A stretch of 64,000 bases of DNA from positions 952,076 through 1,016,075 of the forward strand of contig NZ_JAKGCS010000036.1 of the NCBI RefSeq assembly GCF_021556395.1, given 5' to 3'. The position numbers and the translations under genes are program-made. Below, piece after piece: positions 8,552 to 16,908 of the stretch (its first letter is position 1; the number at the start of each line of letters is the position of its first letter). The notes beneath the pieces were generated by a model. The model saw only the letters and a list, made by a program, of their open reading frames with translations, ran no database searches and was not told where the DNA came from. Source of the DNA: Acuticoccus kalidii. Lineage in GTDB: Bacteria > Pseudomonadota > Alphaproteobacteria > Rhizobiales > Amorphaceae.

Positions 8552-9466
8552 GTGCTCCTCATCTTCGAACAGATTCTGAACGGTGTGCAGTATGGCGTCA
8601 TGCTGTTCCTGCTCGCGGCCGGCCTCACCCTGATCTTCGGGATCATGCAGGTGATCAACCTCGCCCACGGCTCGCTCTACATGGTGGGCGCCTATGCCGG
8701 GACGTGGTTCGCGCAGGAGACCGGCTCCTTCTGGCTCGGCCTGCCGGCCGGCCTCCTCGCCGCTGCGCTGACCGGAGTCCTCATCGAGGTGATTGTCGTC
8801 CGCCGCCTCTATGACCGGGACCACCTCGAACAGGTGCTCGCGACCTTCGCGCTGATTTTGATCTTCAACCAGCTCGTCATCATGATCTTCGGCCGCCAGC
8901 CTTTCTTCGTCGCGATGCCGGAGGGGCTGCAGGAATCGATCCAGCTTCTGCCGGGCCTTCAATATCCGCCCTATCGGCTCCTCATCATCGCCGCGGGCCT
9001 CGGCGTCGCGGTCGGGCTCTATTTCCTCATCACCAAGACGCGGATCGGAATGCTCGTGCGCGCCGGCGCCACCGATCGGGAGATGGTGCGCGCGCTCGGC
9101 GTCAATGTGCGCCTTCTCTATACGGTGATCTTCGGCTTCGGCGCGCTGCTCGCCGGGCTCGCGGGCTATCTCGCGGGGCCGATCTTCGCGGTGCAGGTCG
9201 GGATGGGCGAGCAGATCCTTCTCACCACCTTCGTCGTCGTGGTGATCGGCGGGGTGGGCTCGATCCGCGGCGCGTTCGTCGCCGGCCTCATTCTCGGCGT
9301 CCTCGATACGTGCCTGCGCGCCTTCCTGCCGGGCATCCTGCGGCTCGTGATGGCGGGGCCCGATGCCGATGCGCTCGGCGCGGGCATCGCCGCGATGGGC
9401 ATCTATCTTCTGATGGCGATCGTCCTTCTCATCCGCCCCCAGGGCCTCTTTCCGGCGGCGCACTGA
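8552..9466 (+). CDS. livH: Liv-type ABC permease (LivH family)
   Basis: Inner-membrane permease of the HAAT importer, 304 residues, about eight hydrophobic helices. The start region LNGVQYGVMLFLLAAGLTLIF and VINLAHGSLYMVGAY is diagnostic of LivH, and GALLAGLAGYLAGP and FVVVVIGGVGSIRGAFVAGL form the conserved cytoplasmic coupling region. The start is GTG at 8552; no strong ribosome site is visible, in keeping with lower expression than the receptor. It pairs with the LivM protein two bases downstream. Confidence 0.9.
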   Translation: MLLIFEQILNGVQYGVMLFLLAAGLTLIFGIMQVINLAHGSLYMVGAYAGTWFAQETGSFWLGLPAGLLAAALTGVLIEVIVVRRLYDRDHLEQVLATFALILIFNQLVIMIFGRQPFFVAMPEGLQESIQLLPGLQYPPYRLLIIAAGLGVAVGLYFLITKTRIGMLVRAGATDREMVRALGVNVRLLYTVIFGFGALLAGLAGYLAGPIFAVQVGMGEQILLTTFVVVVIGGVGSIRGAFVAGLILGVLDTCLRAFLPGILRLVMAGPDADALGAGIAAMGIYLLMAIVLLIRPQGLFPAAH

Positions 9467-9468
9467 CC

Positions 9469-10455
9469 ATGGACCGATCGAACGCTTTGAAGACGCTCGC
9501 GGCCGTCATCGGCCTTCTCGCCCTCGTCGCCGTTCCCATCATCGCGGACGCGGCCGGCAGCACAGCCTGGATCTCGATGGCGACGCGCATCCTCATCTAC
9601 GGCATGGCGGCGGCGAGCCTCAATTTCGCGCTCGGCTATGGCGGGCTCGTCAGCTTCGGCCACGCCGCCTTTTTCGGCCTCGGCGGCTATGTCGTCGGCA
9701 TCCTCTATCAGACCTACGCGGACGAGACGCTGCTCTTCGGCTTCATTCCGGGGACCAATCAGCTCCTCGTCACGCTGCCGGCGACGATCCTCGTCACCGG
9801 CATCGCGGCGGCGGCGATCGGAGCGCTGTCGCTGCGGACCGGCGGCGTGCAATTCATCATGATCACGCTCGCCTTCGCGCAGATGCTGTTCTTCTTCTTC
9901 TCCGGCCTCTCGGCCTATGGCGGGGAGGACGGGCTCATCATCCGCCGCACCAACGAGCTCTTCGGCCTCAATATGCGCGACCGGGCGACGCTCTATTGGG
10001 TCACGCTCGCGATCACGGCGCTCTTCTTCGTCATCTATCGCCGCCTCACGATGTCCTCCTTCGGCACCATCGTCAGCGGGTTGCGGCAGAACGAGCGGCG
10101 GATGGCGGCGCTCGGCATCGAGGCCTATCGCTATCGGCTGATCGCGTTCATCCTCTCCGGCATCGGAACCGGGATCGCGGGGGCGATGCTCGCCAACGTG
10201 ATGCGCTTCACGAGCCCCGACCTTCTCGCCTGGCACACGTCGGGCCAGCTCATGATCATGGTGATCCTCGGCGGTGTCGGCACCGTGACGGGGCCGTTCC
10301 TCGGCGCCGCCGTTCTTCTCATTCTGGAGGACGTGTTGAACGCCTGGACGGAGAACTGGCCGCTGATCCTCGGCCTCGTCCTCCTCGTCGTGGTGTTGCA
10401 GGCGCGGGGCGGGCTGATGGCGATCGTCAATCTCGTGCGGGGGAACCGCTCATGA
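9469..10455 (+). CDS. livM: Liv-type ABC permease (LivM family)
   Basis: Second permease, 328 residues, roughly ten helices. AAASLNFALGYGGLVSFGHAA is the LivM hallmark, and MIMVILGGVGTVTGPFLGAA is the conserved loop contacting the ATPases. The ATG at 9469 lies two bases after the livH stop, so translation is coupled. The end overlaps the next ATG by four bases (ATGA). Confidence 0.9.
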   Translation: MDRSNALKTLAAVIGLLALVAVPIIADAAGSTAWISMATRILIYGMAAASLNFALGYGGLVSFGHAAFFGLGGYVVGILYQTYADETLLFGFIPGTNQLLVTLPATILVTGIAAAAIGALSLRTGGVQFIMITLAFAQMLFFFFSGLSAYGGEDGLIIRRTNELFGLNMRDRATLYWVTLAITALFFVIYRRLTMSSFGTIVSGLRQNERRMAALGIEAYRYRLIAFILSGIGTGIAGAMLANVMRFTSPDLLAWHTSGQLMIMVILGGVGTVTGPFLGAAVLLILEDVLNAWTENWPLILGLVLLVVVLQARGGLMAIVNLVRGNRS

Positions 10456-11204
10456 GCGCGCCGGTCCTCAAGGTGGAGGGGCTCGTCAAGCGCTTTGGCG
10501 GCCTCACCGCGACCGACCATGTCGATTTCGACCTCGCGGACGGCGAGATCCACGCGCTGATCGGGCCGAACGGGGCGGGCAAGTCGACGCTCATCAACCA
10601 GATCTGCGGCGAGATGCGCCAGGACGAGGGCCGTATTCTGCTCGACGGGCTCGATATCAGCGGCCACTCGGCCCCGCAGCGGGCCAAGATGGGTCTCGCC
10701 CGAGCCTTCCAGGTGCCCTCCCTCCTCAACGACGTGACCGTCCTCGACAATGTCACCGTCGCCGTCCAGATCCGCCATCATCGGACCTATCGGATCTCAG
10801 ATTCGCCGCGCGGGCGGAGGGACCTTTTTGCGGAGGCGGAGGGCTTCCTCGCCGGGACGGGGCTCGCCCATCGCGGCGATATCGTCGTGTCCGACCTGTC
10901 GCACGGGGAGCGCAAGCAGCTCGAACTCGTCGTCGCGCGGGCGACGAAGCCGCGCCTCCTCCTTCTCGACGAGCCGATGGCCGGTCTCGGCGCCAGTGAA
11001 AGCCAGGAGATGATCGAGACGCTGTCGACCCTTCGCGAGGCCCACGGAATCCTCCTCGTCGAGCACGACATGGACGCCGTCTTCAATCTCGCGGACCGGA
11101 TCTCCGTGCTCGTCTATGGCCGGATCATCGCGCACGGGACGGTGGACGAGATCCGCGCCGATCCTGAGGTGCAACGCGCCTATCTCGGCGAGGAAGACGC
11201 CTGA
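10452..11204 (+). CDS. livG: Liv-type ABC transporter ATP-binding protein (LivG family)
   Basis: ATPase of 250 residues. Walker A GPNGAGKST, Q-loop region, signature LSHGERKQLE (LSHGE is typical of LivG), Walker B LLLLDEPMAGL and the switch histidine in LVEHDMDAVF are all present, with the C-terminal extension (YLGEEDA) characteristic of LivG. Overlaps livM by four bases and livF by one base. Confidence 0.92.
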   Translation: MSAPVLKVEGLVKRFGGLTATDHVDFDLADGEIHALIGPNGAGKSTLINQICGEMRQDEGRILLDGLDISGHSAPQRAKMGLARAFQVPSLLNDVTVLDNVTVAVQIRHHRTYRISDSPRGRRDLFAEAEGFLAGTGLAHRGDIVVSDLSHGERKQLELVVARATKPRLLLLDEPMAGLGASESQEMIETLSTLREAHGILLVEHDMDAVFNLADRISVLVYGRIIAHGTVDEIRADPEVQRAYLGEEDA

Positions 11205-11905
11205 TGCTGATCGTCACCGGCCTCGAGGCGGGTTACGGCAAGAGCCGCGTCCTCTTCGATATCAACCTCTCCGTCGCCGAAGGCGAGCTCGTCACGCTGA
11301 TGGGCCGCAACGGCATGGGCAAGACGACGACGGTGCGCTCGATCATGGGCCTCGTGCGGCCGACCGGCGGCACGGTGCGCTTCGACGGGGACGAGATCAC
11401 CCGCGCAGCGCCCGAAAAGGTCGCGCGGCTCGGCATCGGCCTCGTGCCGGAAGGCCGGCGCGTCTTCCGCACGCTGACGGTGCGGGAAAACCTCGTGGCA
11501 ACGTCCGCGAACCGGCTCGGCCGGTCCGATCCGTGGACGCTCGATCGGGTCGCCGCCTTGTTCCCCCGCCTCGGGGAGCGGTTCCATCAGCGGGCGGGCA
11601 CGCTTTCGGGCGGCGAGCAGCAAATGCTCGCGATCGGCCGCGCCTTGATGACGAACCCGCGCCTTCTCATCCTCGACGAGGCGACGGAGGGTCTCGCCCC
11701 GCTGATCCGCGCCGAGATCTGGGCGTGCATCGAGCGGCTCAAGGCGGAGGGGCAGTCGATTTTGCTGATCGACAAGAATCTCAGCGCGGTAAAATCGCTG
11801 GCGAGCGCCCATTTCATCATCGAGAAGGGCCGCACGGTCTGGACCGGGACGAGCGCCGAGCTCGACGCCGATCACGAGCGTACGAGCCGCTATATCGGCC
11901 TTTGA
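11204..11905 (+). CDS. livF: Liv-type ABC transporter ATP-binding protein (LivF family)
   Basis: Second ATPase, 233 residues. Walker A GRNGMGKTTT, LSGGEQQML signature, Walker B LLILDEATEGLAPLI, ending in RYIGL as in LivF. The start ATG shares one base with the livG stop. Last gene of the cluster that begins with the molybdenum hydroxylase; a perfect hairpin follows 12 bases after the stop. Confidence 0.92.
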   Translation: MLIVTGLEAGYGKSRVLFDINLSVAEGELVTLMGRNGMGKTTTVRSIMGLVRPTGGTVRFDGDEITRAAPEKVARLGIGLVPEGRRVFRTLTVRENLVATSANRLGRSDPWTLDRVAALFPRLGERFHQRAGTLSGGEQQMLAIGRALMTNPRLLILDEATEGLAPLIRAEIWACIERLKAEGQSILLIDKNLSAVKSLASAHFIIEKGRTVWTGTSAELDADHERTSRYIGL

Positions 11906-11917
11906 GCCGTGCGGGGA

Positions 11918-11937
11918 GGGCACGGCCATCCGTGCCC
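11918..11937 (+). terminator. Hairpin after livF
   Basis: GGGCACGG and CCGTGCCC form a perfect 8-bp stem around the 4-base loop CCAT, starting 12 bases after the livF stop. No T-run follows, so it may act as an mRNA 3' end rather than a classical intrinsic terminator. Confidence 0.5.
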
Positions 11938-12267
11938 CGGCATGGACACCCCCGCATGTCGCGGCGCCACAATTTCCGCTTGCGTCACCCGCCGTCGCCG
12001 CCGCCCTGTCCCAGGCGGTTGAAGCGGGGGCGACCGTCGAGACCGTCCGGCCGGGACCCACGCCGGCCGCCGACCGCACTCCCGTGAGTGGCTCGAAGTA
12101 GGCGCTATTTCCGGGTCTTTTCGCCCTCTCAGAGTGGATGAAGAGGCAGCCCGTTTTCTGCTGCGCACTGTCGATCCCGCGCTCCGATATACACCGTTGC
12201 GATGTGCAATTTATAGGTGTATACGGGTCGAGATACGGGATCTTCGATTGCAAATTCGGGGGACGGG
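11938..12267. other. Intergenic region between livF and the orphan gene
   Basis: Gene-free. The first ~170 bases are GC-rich without visible structure. From about 12170 the sequence becomes AT-richer and holds a nested palindrome at 12188-12223, presumably the promoter or operator of the gene starting at 12268. Confidence 0.5.
12188..12223. promoter_or_regulatory. Nested dyad upstream of the orphan gene
   Basis: Outer arms TATACACC (12188-12195) and GGTGTATA (12216-12223) are perfect inverted repeats 20 bases apart. Inside them TTGC and GCAA (12197-12200, 12206-12209) form a second dyad around GATGT. The structure ends 44 bases before the likely start codon. It could be a two-site operator; no regulator gene is adjacent. 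Confidence 0.45.
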
Positions 12268-13092
12268 ATGTGGCGTGATCTGGGCCGGCGGGATCTTGAT
12301 GGAGCCCGCTCCATCCGTTTGTTGACGGATGGGACGTCGTACACGGGACTCGTCGTTCGCGACGGCGAGGAGGTCGCTCGCCTCTACGGGACGGATCGCG
12401 AGGTGATCTGGCGTCAGCTAATCGACGAAGCGGCCCGCCATGCCGGCCCGATCACGGGCTGGGACGGGATGCGGGCAACGCTGCGGCGCAAGCTCCCCGG
12501 TGGCTTCGCAGGTCCATATTATCAAGCGGTCGGGCGCGATACCAAGCTGCGGGCGAAGGCGCGTCTCGAACTCGTCGCCCCCCTTCGCCAGGCGGTCGAT
12601 GCGCGGGGCCTGGCGCCATCGGCGTTCAACGCCTTCACCGCGACGAACCTTCTCGCGACGGAGGAGCTCACCGCAGTCGGCGCCCTTCTGCGCGGCCCGC
12701 GGGGGGACGAATTCCTTCGCGCCGCGGCCCGCTTCACCGTCGATCCCGGCATTCCGACGCTCCATCGCCTCGCCGAAAGCCTCAAGGGGGAGGGATGCGC
12801 GACATGGAGCGTCGCGACCTATCTTCCGTTCCTCTGGGCGCCGGATTTCCATATTTTCCTGAAGCCCGCCGTCGAGGTGGATTTCGCCTCACGCGTCGGC
12901 CACCCGTTCGCGGAGGCCTACGATCCGGCCTTCTTCCCTTCGGTCTACAACGCTCTTCTCGACCTCGTGATCGTCACCCGTTCCGCGCTGGTCGACGATC
13001 CGCCGGCCGACAATTTCGACATCCTGAGCCTGTTCTGGATCGTCAGCGAAGACAATGTGAGTCTTGAGGGAACGGCCGAGGCCGCCGAGTAG
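12268..13092 (+). CDS. Protein of unknown function (~274 aa)
   Basis: I do not recognise this family. ATG 12268 is chosen because GGGGGA lies just upstream; the frame extends back to 12217. The protein is soluble, with no signal or membrane segment. It has an N-terminal beta-rich piece (SIRLLTDGTSYTGLVVRDG), a helical middle (residues ~40-150) and a C-terminal half rich in aromatics (ATYLPFLWAPDFHIFLKP, VDFASRVGHPFAEAYDP, SVYNALLDLVIVTRSAL) ending with NFDILSLFWIVSEDN. The C-terminal FLKP, DFASRVGH and D-LSLFWIV elements look like a conserved domain I have seen only in hypothetical proteins. It stands alone: own promoter region upstream, convergent with the AmpG-like gene downstream. Confidence 0.7.
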   Translation: MWRDLGRRDLDGARSIRLLTDGTSYTGLVVRDGEEVARLYGTDREVIWRQLIDEAARHAGPITGWDGMRATLRRKLPGGFAGPYYQAVGRDTKLRAKARLELVAPLRQAVDARGLAPSAFNAFTATNLLATEELTAVGALLRGPRGDEFLRAAARFTVDPGIPTLHRLAESLKGEGCATWSVATYLPFLWAPDFHIFLKPAVEVDFASRVGHPFAEAYDPAFFPSVYNALLDLVIVTRSALVDDPPADNFDILSLFWIVSEDNVSLEGTAEAAE

Positions 13093-13260
13093 GGACGTTC
13101 GGCGGATCGGGACGGGGTGGCGCGGCGCTCCAGTTGTAATCGCCGCGCCGGTCGCGACCGGTTCTGAGGCCTCGTGGGTTCATCGGGTCCGCATCCCCAC
13201 CGGGGCCGGTGGCACCGCCTCGCGGCTCGCCGGGGTGGCCACGTCTCCACCGGGCCGGCG

Positions 13261-14658
13261 TCAGGGCCTCGCGGGTTGCTGGGTGGTGGCCACGTCCCCT
13301 CCGGTGTCGGGTTCGCCTTCATCGGGATCGCGGTCGGCGCGGCCGGCTTCGGGATAGAGCCGGTAGACGAACCAGAGGAGGAGGAGGGCCGGGACTGCGA
13401 GGAAGGTCGTCGCCACGAAGAAAGTCGGCCAGCCGAGCGACTGGGCGAACCAGCCGGAGGAGGCGGCGAGCATTGTCCGGCCGAACGCCATCAATGACGA
13501 CAAGAGCGCATATTGCGTCGCCGTGAAAGCGAGATTGCACAACGAGGAGAGGTAGGCGACGAAGGCGGCCGATCCGAGCCCGCCGGTGAAGCTGTCGGTC
13601 CCGACGGCGATGGTGAGCGCGCCGAGATCGTGCCCACGCGTCGCAAGCCAGGCGAAGGTGAGGTTGGTGACCGCCTGAAGGACGCCGCCCACCGCGAGCG
13701 CGCGCAAAATGCCGATCCGCGCGACCAGCGCACCGCCGACGAAGACGCCGATCATCGTCATCACCACGCCGAAAATATTCGTGACGCTCGCGATCTCGAC
13801 CCCGGAAAAGCCGAGATCGACGAAGAACGGATTGGACATCGCCCCGGCCAGCGCGTCGCCGTATTTATAGAGAAGCACGAAGGCGAGGATCAGGACCCAG
13901 CCGCGCCGCCCGGCGAAATCCTTCAACGGGTCGAGCGTCGCGTGGGCGAGCCAGGCGAGCGGCTTTTCGGGCGGGGCGGGCCGGTGGTTTTCCGGCTCGT
14001 CGGCGATGAAGGTCGCGATCATGCCGACCGAGACGAACCCCGCCATGATGAGATAGACCGTCCCCCATCCGATGAAATCGGCGAGGGCGAGGGCGCCGGC
14101 ACCCGAAATCAGCATGCCGATCCGGTAGCCGGCCTGCGTCATCGCCGCACCCGCCCCTTGCTCGCGCTCGCTGAGGATCTCGATGCGATAGGCGTCGATC
14201 ACGATGTCCTGCGTCGCCGACAGGAACGCCATGACGAGCGCGGCGAGGGCGAGGAGGCCGAGCGACGTCACCGGATCGGCTTGCCCCACCGCCGCGATCG
14301 ACACCACGAGAAGGACCTGGATCGCGAGAAGCCAGCCGCGCCGCAGTCCGAGCCAGCGCGTGAGGAACGGCAGGCGCACATGATCGAGGATCGGCGCCCA
14401 TAAGAATTTGAGACTGTACGGCGTCGACACGGTGAGGAGCCCGCCGATCGCGGCGAGCCCGATATCAGCCTCGCGCAGCCAGAAGGACAGCGTCGAGAAG
14501 CCGAGAAGGAGCGGCAGACCGCTCGAAAAGCCCATCATGAAGATGACGAGCTGGCGCCGCGTCAGATAGACGGCGAGCGCCGCGCGCCACGGGTGGGCGC
14601 TTGCGGAGGACGGGGCCAAAACGAATGCGACTCCTTCGCGATCGAACCGGCCAGTCAT
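13261..14658 (-). CDS. ampG: AmpG-like MFS permease
   Basis: Inner-membrane major facilitator, ~465 residues, about 12-14 helices. AmpG imports anhydromuropeptides released during peptidoglycan turnover. Signatures: FSSGLPLLLGFSTLSFWLRE, the loop SLKFLWAPILDHV with a following GLRRGWL, SATQDIVIDAYRIEIL, and LMAFGRTMLAASSGWFAQSL near the C-terminus. ATG 14658 is the best-placed start; the frame is open to 15351 but the upstream part has no membrane character. No strong ribosome site is visible, so the exact start is uncertain. The last ~30 residues are hydrophilic and Asp/Glu-rich. Convergent with the orphan gene at 12268; no beta-lactamase or AmpR is nearby, so the role is presumably cell-wall recycling. 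Confidence 0.82.
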   Translation of the reverse strand: MTGRFDREGVAFVLAPSSASAHPWRAALAVYLTRRQLVIFMMGFSSGLPLLLGFSTLSFWLREADIGLAAIGGLLTVSTPYSLKFLWAPILDHVRLPFLTRWLGLRRGWLLAIQVLLVVSIAAVGQADPVTSLGLLALAALVMAFLSATQDIVIDAYRIEILSEREQGAGAAMTQAGYRIGMLISGAGALALADFIGWGTVYLIMAGFVSVGMIATFIADEPENHRPAPPEKPLAWLAHATLDPLKDFAGRRGWVLILAFVLLYKYGDALAGAMSNPFFVDLGFSGVEIASVTNIFGVVMTMIGVFVGGALVARIGILRALAVGGVLQAVTNLTFAWLATRGHDLGALTIAVGTDSFTGGLGSAAFVAYLSSLCNLAFTATQYALLSSLMAFGRTMLAASSGWFAQSLGWPTFFVATTFLAVPALLLLWFVYRLYPEAGRADRDPDEGEPDTGGDVATTQQPARP

Positions 14659-15107
14659 GCGCAAGATCGCCGGCTTTGGCCAGAGGTGATCGGCGGACCG
14701 CCGAGCGCCCTCATGGTGGCGGCGCCATGTGCCAGGAAAAAGCGAGAATTTTGCGGCCGGAGGCGGGTGATGCGGCGGCGTTGCGCGGGCCGCCGTCTTG
14801 CGATCGGGGATGCGGCGATGCACATTGTTTGTGTGCGCTGCGGCAATTGAGTGAGGCACTTCCCGTGATCGTCGTCGGACCCGCTCGCGCGCGTGGCGCG
14901 CCCCGCGCGAAGGCGCGGCGCCGGGCCGCTCGGATGCGGCCTTTGCAGGTCGGGGCCGCTCGGATGCGGCCAATGAAGGCCGTGCCCCGTCAGGATCCAC
15001 GCGGCGCGAGCGCCGTCTTCCTCCGTGTTGATCGATGCCATGGCCGACCGCGCGGCCCATCGCGTATGCGGACAGAGCCGGGCGTTCGACCGAGCAGGGG
15101 CTGAAGC
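14659..15107. other. Divergent intergenic region ampG / phaC with a duplicated hairpin
   Basis: No gene found in ~450 bases. It should carry the promoters of ampG (leftward) and phaC (rightward), but no convincing -35/-10 pair was seen. GGCCGCTCGGATGCGGCC occurs twice, at 14924-14941 and 14954-14971, exactly 30 bases apart; each copy can itself form a 6-bp hairpin (GGCCGC/GCGGCC). Confidence 0.5.
14924..14971. repeat. 30-bp direct repeat carrying a small palindrome
   Basis: Two copies of the 18-base GGCCGCTCGGATGCGGCC at 30-base spacing in the leader region of the phaC operon. Each copy is itself a 6-bp inverted repeat around TCGGAT. Could be a protein-binding site pair or a small duplication. 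Confidence 0.55.
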
Positions 15108-16901
15108 ATGGATGCAAGGACACCACCGAAGGGCGAGGCGCCACGTCCGCCGTTGAATGTCGACCCGGACGAGGGCGGAGGCGAGGCCTATCGCGCCATC
15201 GACCGCATGCGCGAGGCGCTGAGCGCACAGGTGACGGGCGGCCTCTCCCCGGCCGCGCTCGCGCTCGCCTTCTATGACTGGTCGCTCCATCTCGCGATGG
15301 CGCCCGGCAAGCGCCTCGAGCTGGCGCACAAGGCGGCGCGCAAATCGGCAAGGCTGCTCACTTACACCGCGTCGGCGATGGCCCAGCACGATACGCCCCC
15401 ATGCATCGAGCCGCTGCCGGGGGACCGCCGTTTCTCCGGCGACATGTGGGCCGCACAACCGTTCGCGCTATGGTCGCAGGCCTTTCTCCTCAATCAGCAA
15501 TGGTGGCACGGGGTCACGCACAAGGTTCCGGGTGTCGCACCGCACCATGAGGACGTCGTGTCGTTCACGATGCGGCAGCTCCTCGACGTCTTCGCCCCCT
15601 CCAACAACCCGTTCACCAACCCGGAGGTGATCGCGAAGACGATCGAGACCGGCGGCCAGAATTTCGTCAACGGGTTCAAGAACTGGTGCGACGACGTCAC
15701 CCGCCACATGACCGGCCGGCCGGAGGCGGGGACGGAGCGCTTCAAGCCCGGCGAGGCGGTCGCGCTCACCGAGGGCAGGGTCGTCTACCGCAACCACCTT
15801 ATCGAGCTGATCCAATATAGCCCGACGACCGAGACGGTTTGCGCCGAGCCCGTCCTCATCGTGCCGGCCTGGATCATGAAATATTATATCCTCGACCTGT
15901 CGCCCGAGAATTCGCTCGTGCGCTATCTCGTCGGCGAGGGGCACACGGTCTTCTGCATCTCCTGGCGCAATCCGACCGCGGCCGACCACGACCTCACGCT
16001 CGAAGATTACCGCCGCATGGGGGTGATGGACGCGCTCGACGCGGTGTCGGCCATCGTCCCGGACACCAAGGTCCACGCCGCCGGCTATTGTCTCGGCGGC
16101 ACGCTCCTGTCGATCGCCGCGGGGGCGATGGCGCGCGCCGGGGATCACCGCTTCGCGAGCGTCACGCTGCTCGCCGCGCAGACCGACTTTTCCGAGCCCG
16201 GCGAGCTCGCCCTCTTCATCGATCCCAGCCAGATGCACTATCTGGAAAGCATGATGTGGAACCGGGGCTATCTGTCCGCCGATCAGATGGCGGGCGCCTT
16301 TCAGCTCCTGCGCTCCAACGACCTCGTCTGGTCCCGCCTCGTCCACGATTACATGATGGGCGAGCGGACACCGATGATCGACCTCATGGCGTGGAACGCC
16401 GATTCCACGCGCATGCCCTACCGGATGCACGCCGAATATCTCCAGCGCCTCTATCTCGACAATGATCTCGCGGCCGGGCGGCTCGTGATCGACGGGCGGC
16501 CGGTCGCCCTCCAGAACATCAAGGCCCCGATGTTCGTCGTCGGCACCGAGCGCGACCACGTCGCGCCGTGGCATTCGGTCTACAAGATCCACTATCTGAC
16601 CGACACGGACGTGACCTTCGTCCTCACCAGCGGTGGGCACAATGCGGGGATCGTCTCCGAGCCCGGCCACCGGCATCGCCATTATCGCAAGGCGTTCAAG
16701 GCCTTCACCGATCCGTGTCTCGGCGCGGACGAGTGGAGGGCGTCGGCGCCGCTCCATGAGGGGTCATGGTGGCTGGAGTGGAGCGCGTGGCTGCGCGAAC
16801 ACTCCTCCGCCGAGCCGGTCGCACCGCCGTCGATGGGGGCGCGCGAGAAGGTCTATCCCCCGCTCGAGGCCGCGCCGGGCACCTACGTCTTCCAACGCTG
16901 A
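15108..16901 (+). CDS. phaC: Class I poly(3-hydroxyalkanoate) synthase
   Basis: Polymerises (R)-3-hydroxyacyl-CoA into polyester granules. At 597 residues it matches class I length. The catalytic triad is visible: Cys in the lipase-like box GYCLGG (~327), Asp in GTERDHVAPW (~484) and His in SGGHNAG (~511), at spacings like those of the Cupriavidus enzyme. The conserved W in ADEWRASAP and the family motif PAWIMKYYILDLSPENS are also present. AGGGG lies 5-6 bases before the ATG. It opens a four-gene operon with maoC-pta, ackA and fabI. No phaA, phaB, phaP or phaR is in the window. It may be a second PhaC copy specialised for acyl-CoA overflow. Confidence 0.93.
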   Translation: MDARTPPKGEAPRPPLNVDPDEGGGEAYRAIDRMREALSAQVTGGLSPAALALAFYDWSLHLAMAPGKRLELAHKAARKSARLLTYTASAMAQHDTPPCIEPLPGDRRFSGDMWAAQPFALWSQAFLLNQQWWHGVTHKVPGVAPHHEDVVSFTMRQLLDVFAPSNNPFTNPEVIAKTIETGGQNFVNGFKNWCDDVTRHMTGRPEAGTERFKPGEAVALTEGRVVYRNHLIELIQYSPTTETVCAEPVLIVPAWIMKYYILDLSPENSLVRYLVGEGHTVFCISWRNPTAADHDLTLEDYRRMGVMDALDAVSAIVPDTKVHAAGYCLGGTLLSIAAGAMARAGDHRFASVTLLAAQTDFSEPGELALFIDPSQMHYLESMMWNRGYLSADQMAGAFQLLRSNDLVWSRLVHDYMMGERTPMIDLMAWNADSTRMPYRMHAEYLQRLYLDNDLAAGRLVIDGRPVALQNIKAPMFVVGTERDHVAPWHSVYKIHYLTDTDVTFVLTSGGHNAGIVSEPGHRHRHYRKAFKAFTDPCLGADEWRASAPLHEGSWWLEWSAWLREHSSAEPVAPPSMGAREKVYPPLEAAPGTYVFQR

Positions 16902-16908
16902 GGCTCCG

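Noticed and set aside
14659..15351. Long N-terminal extension of the AmpG-like permease
   Set aside because: It would run across the phaC start, contains no membrane segment and is Arg/Pro-rich.
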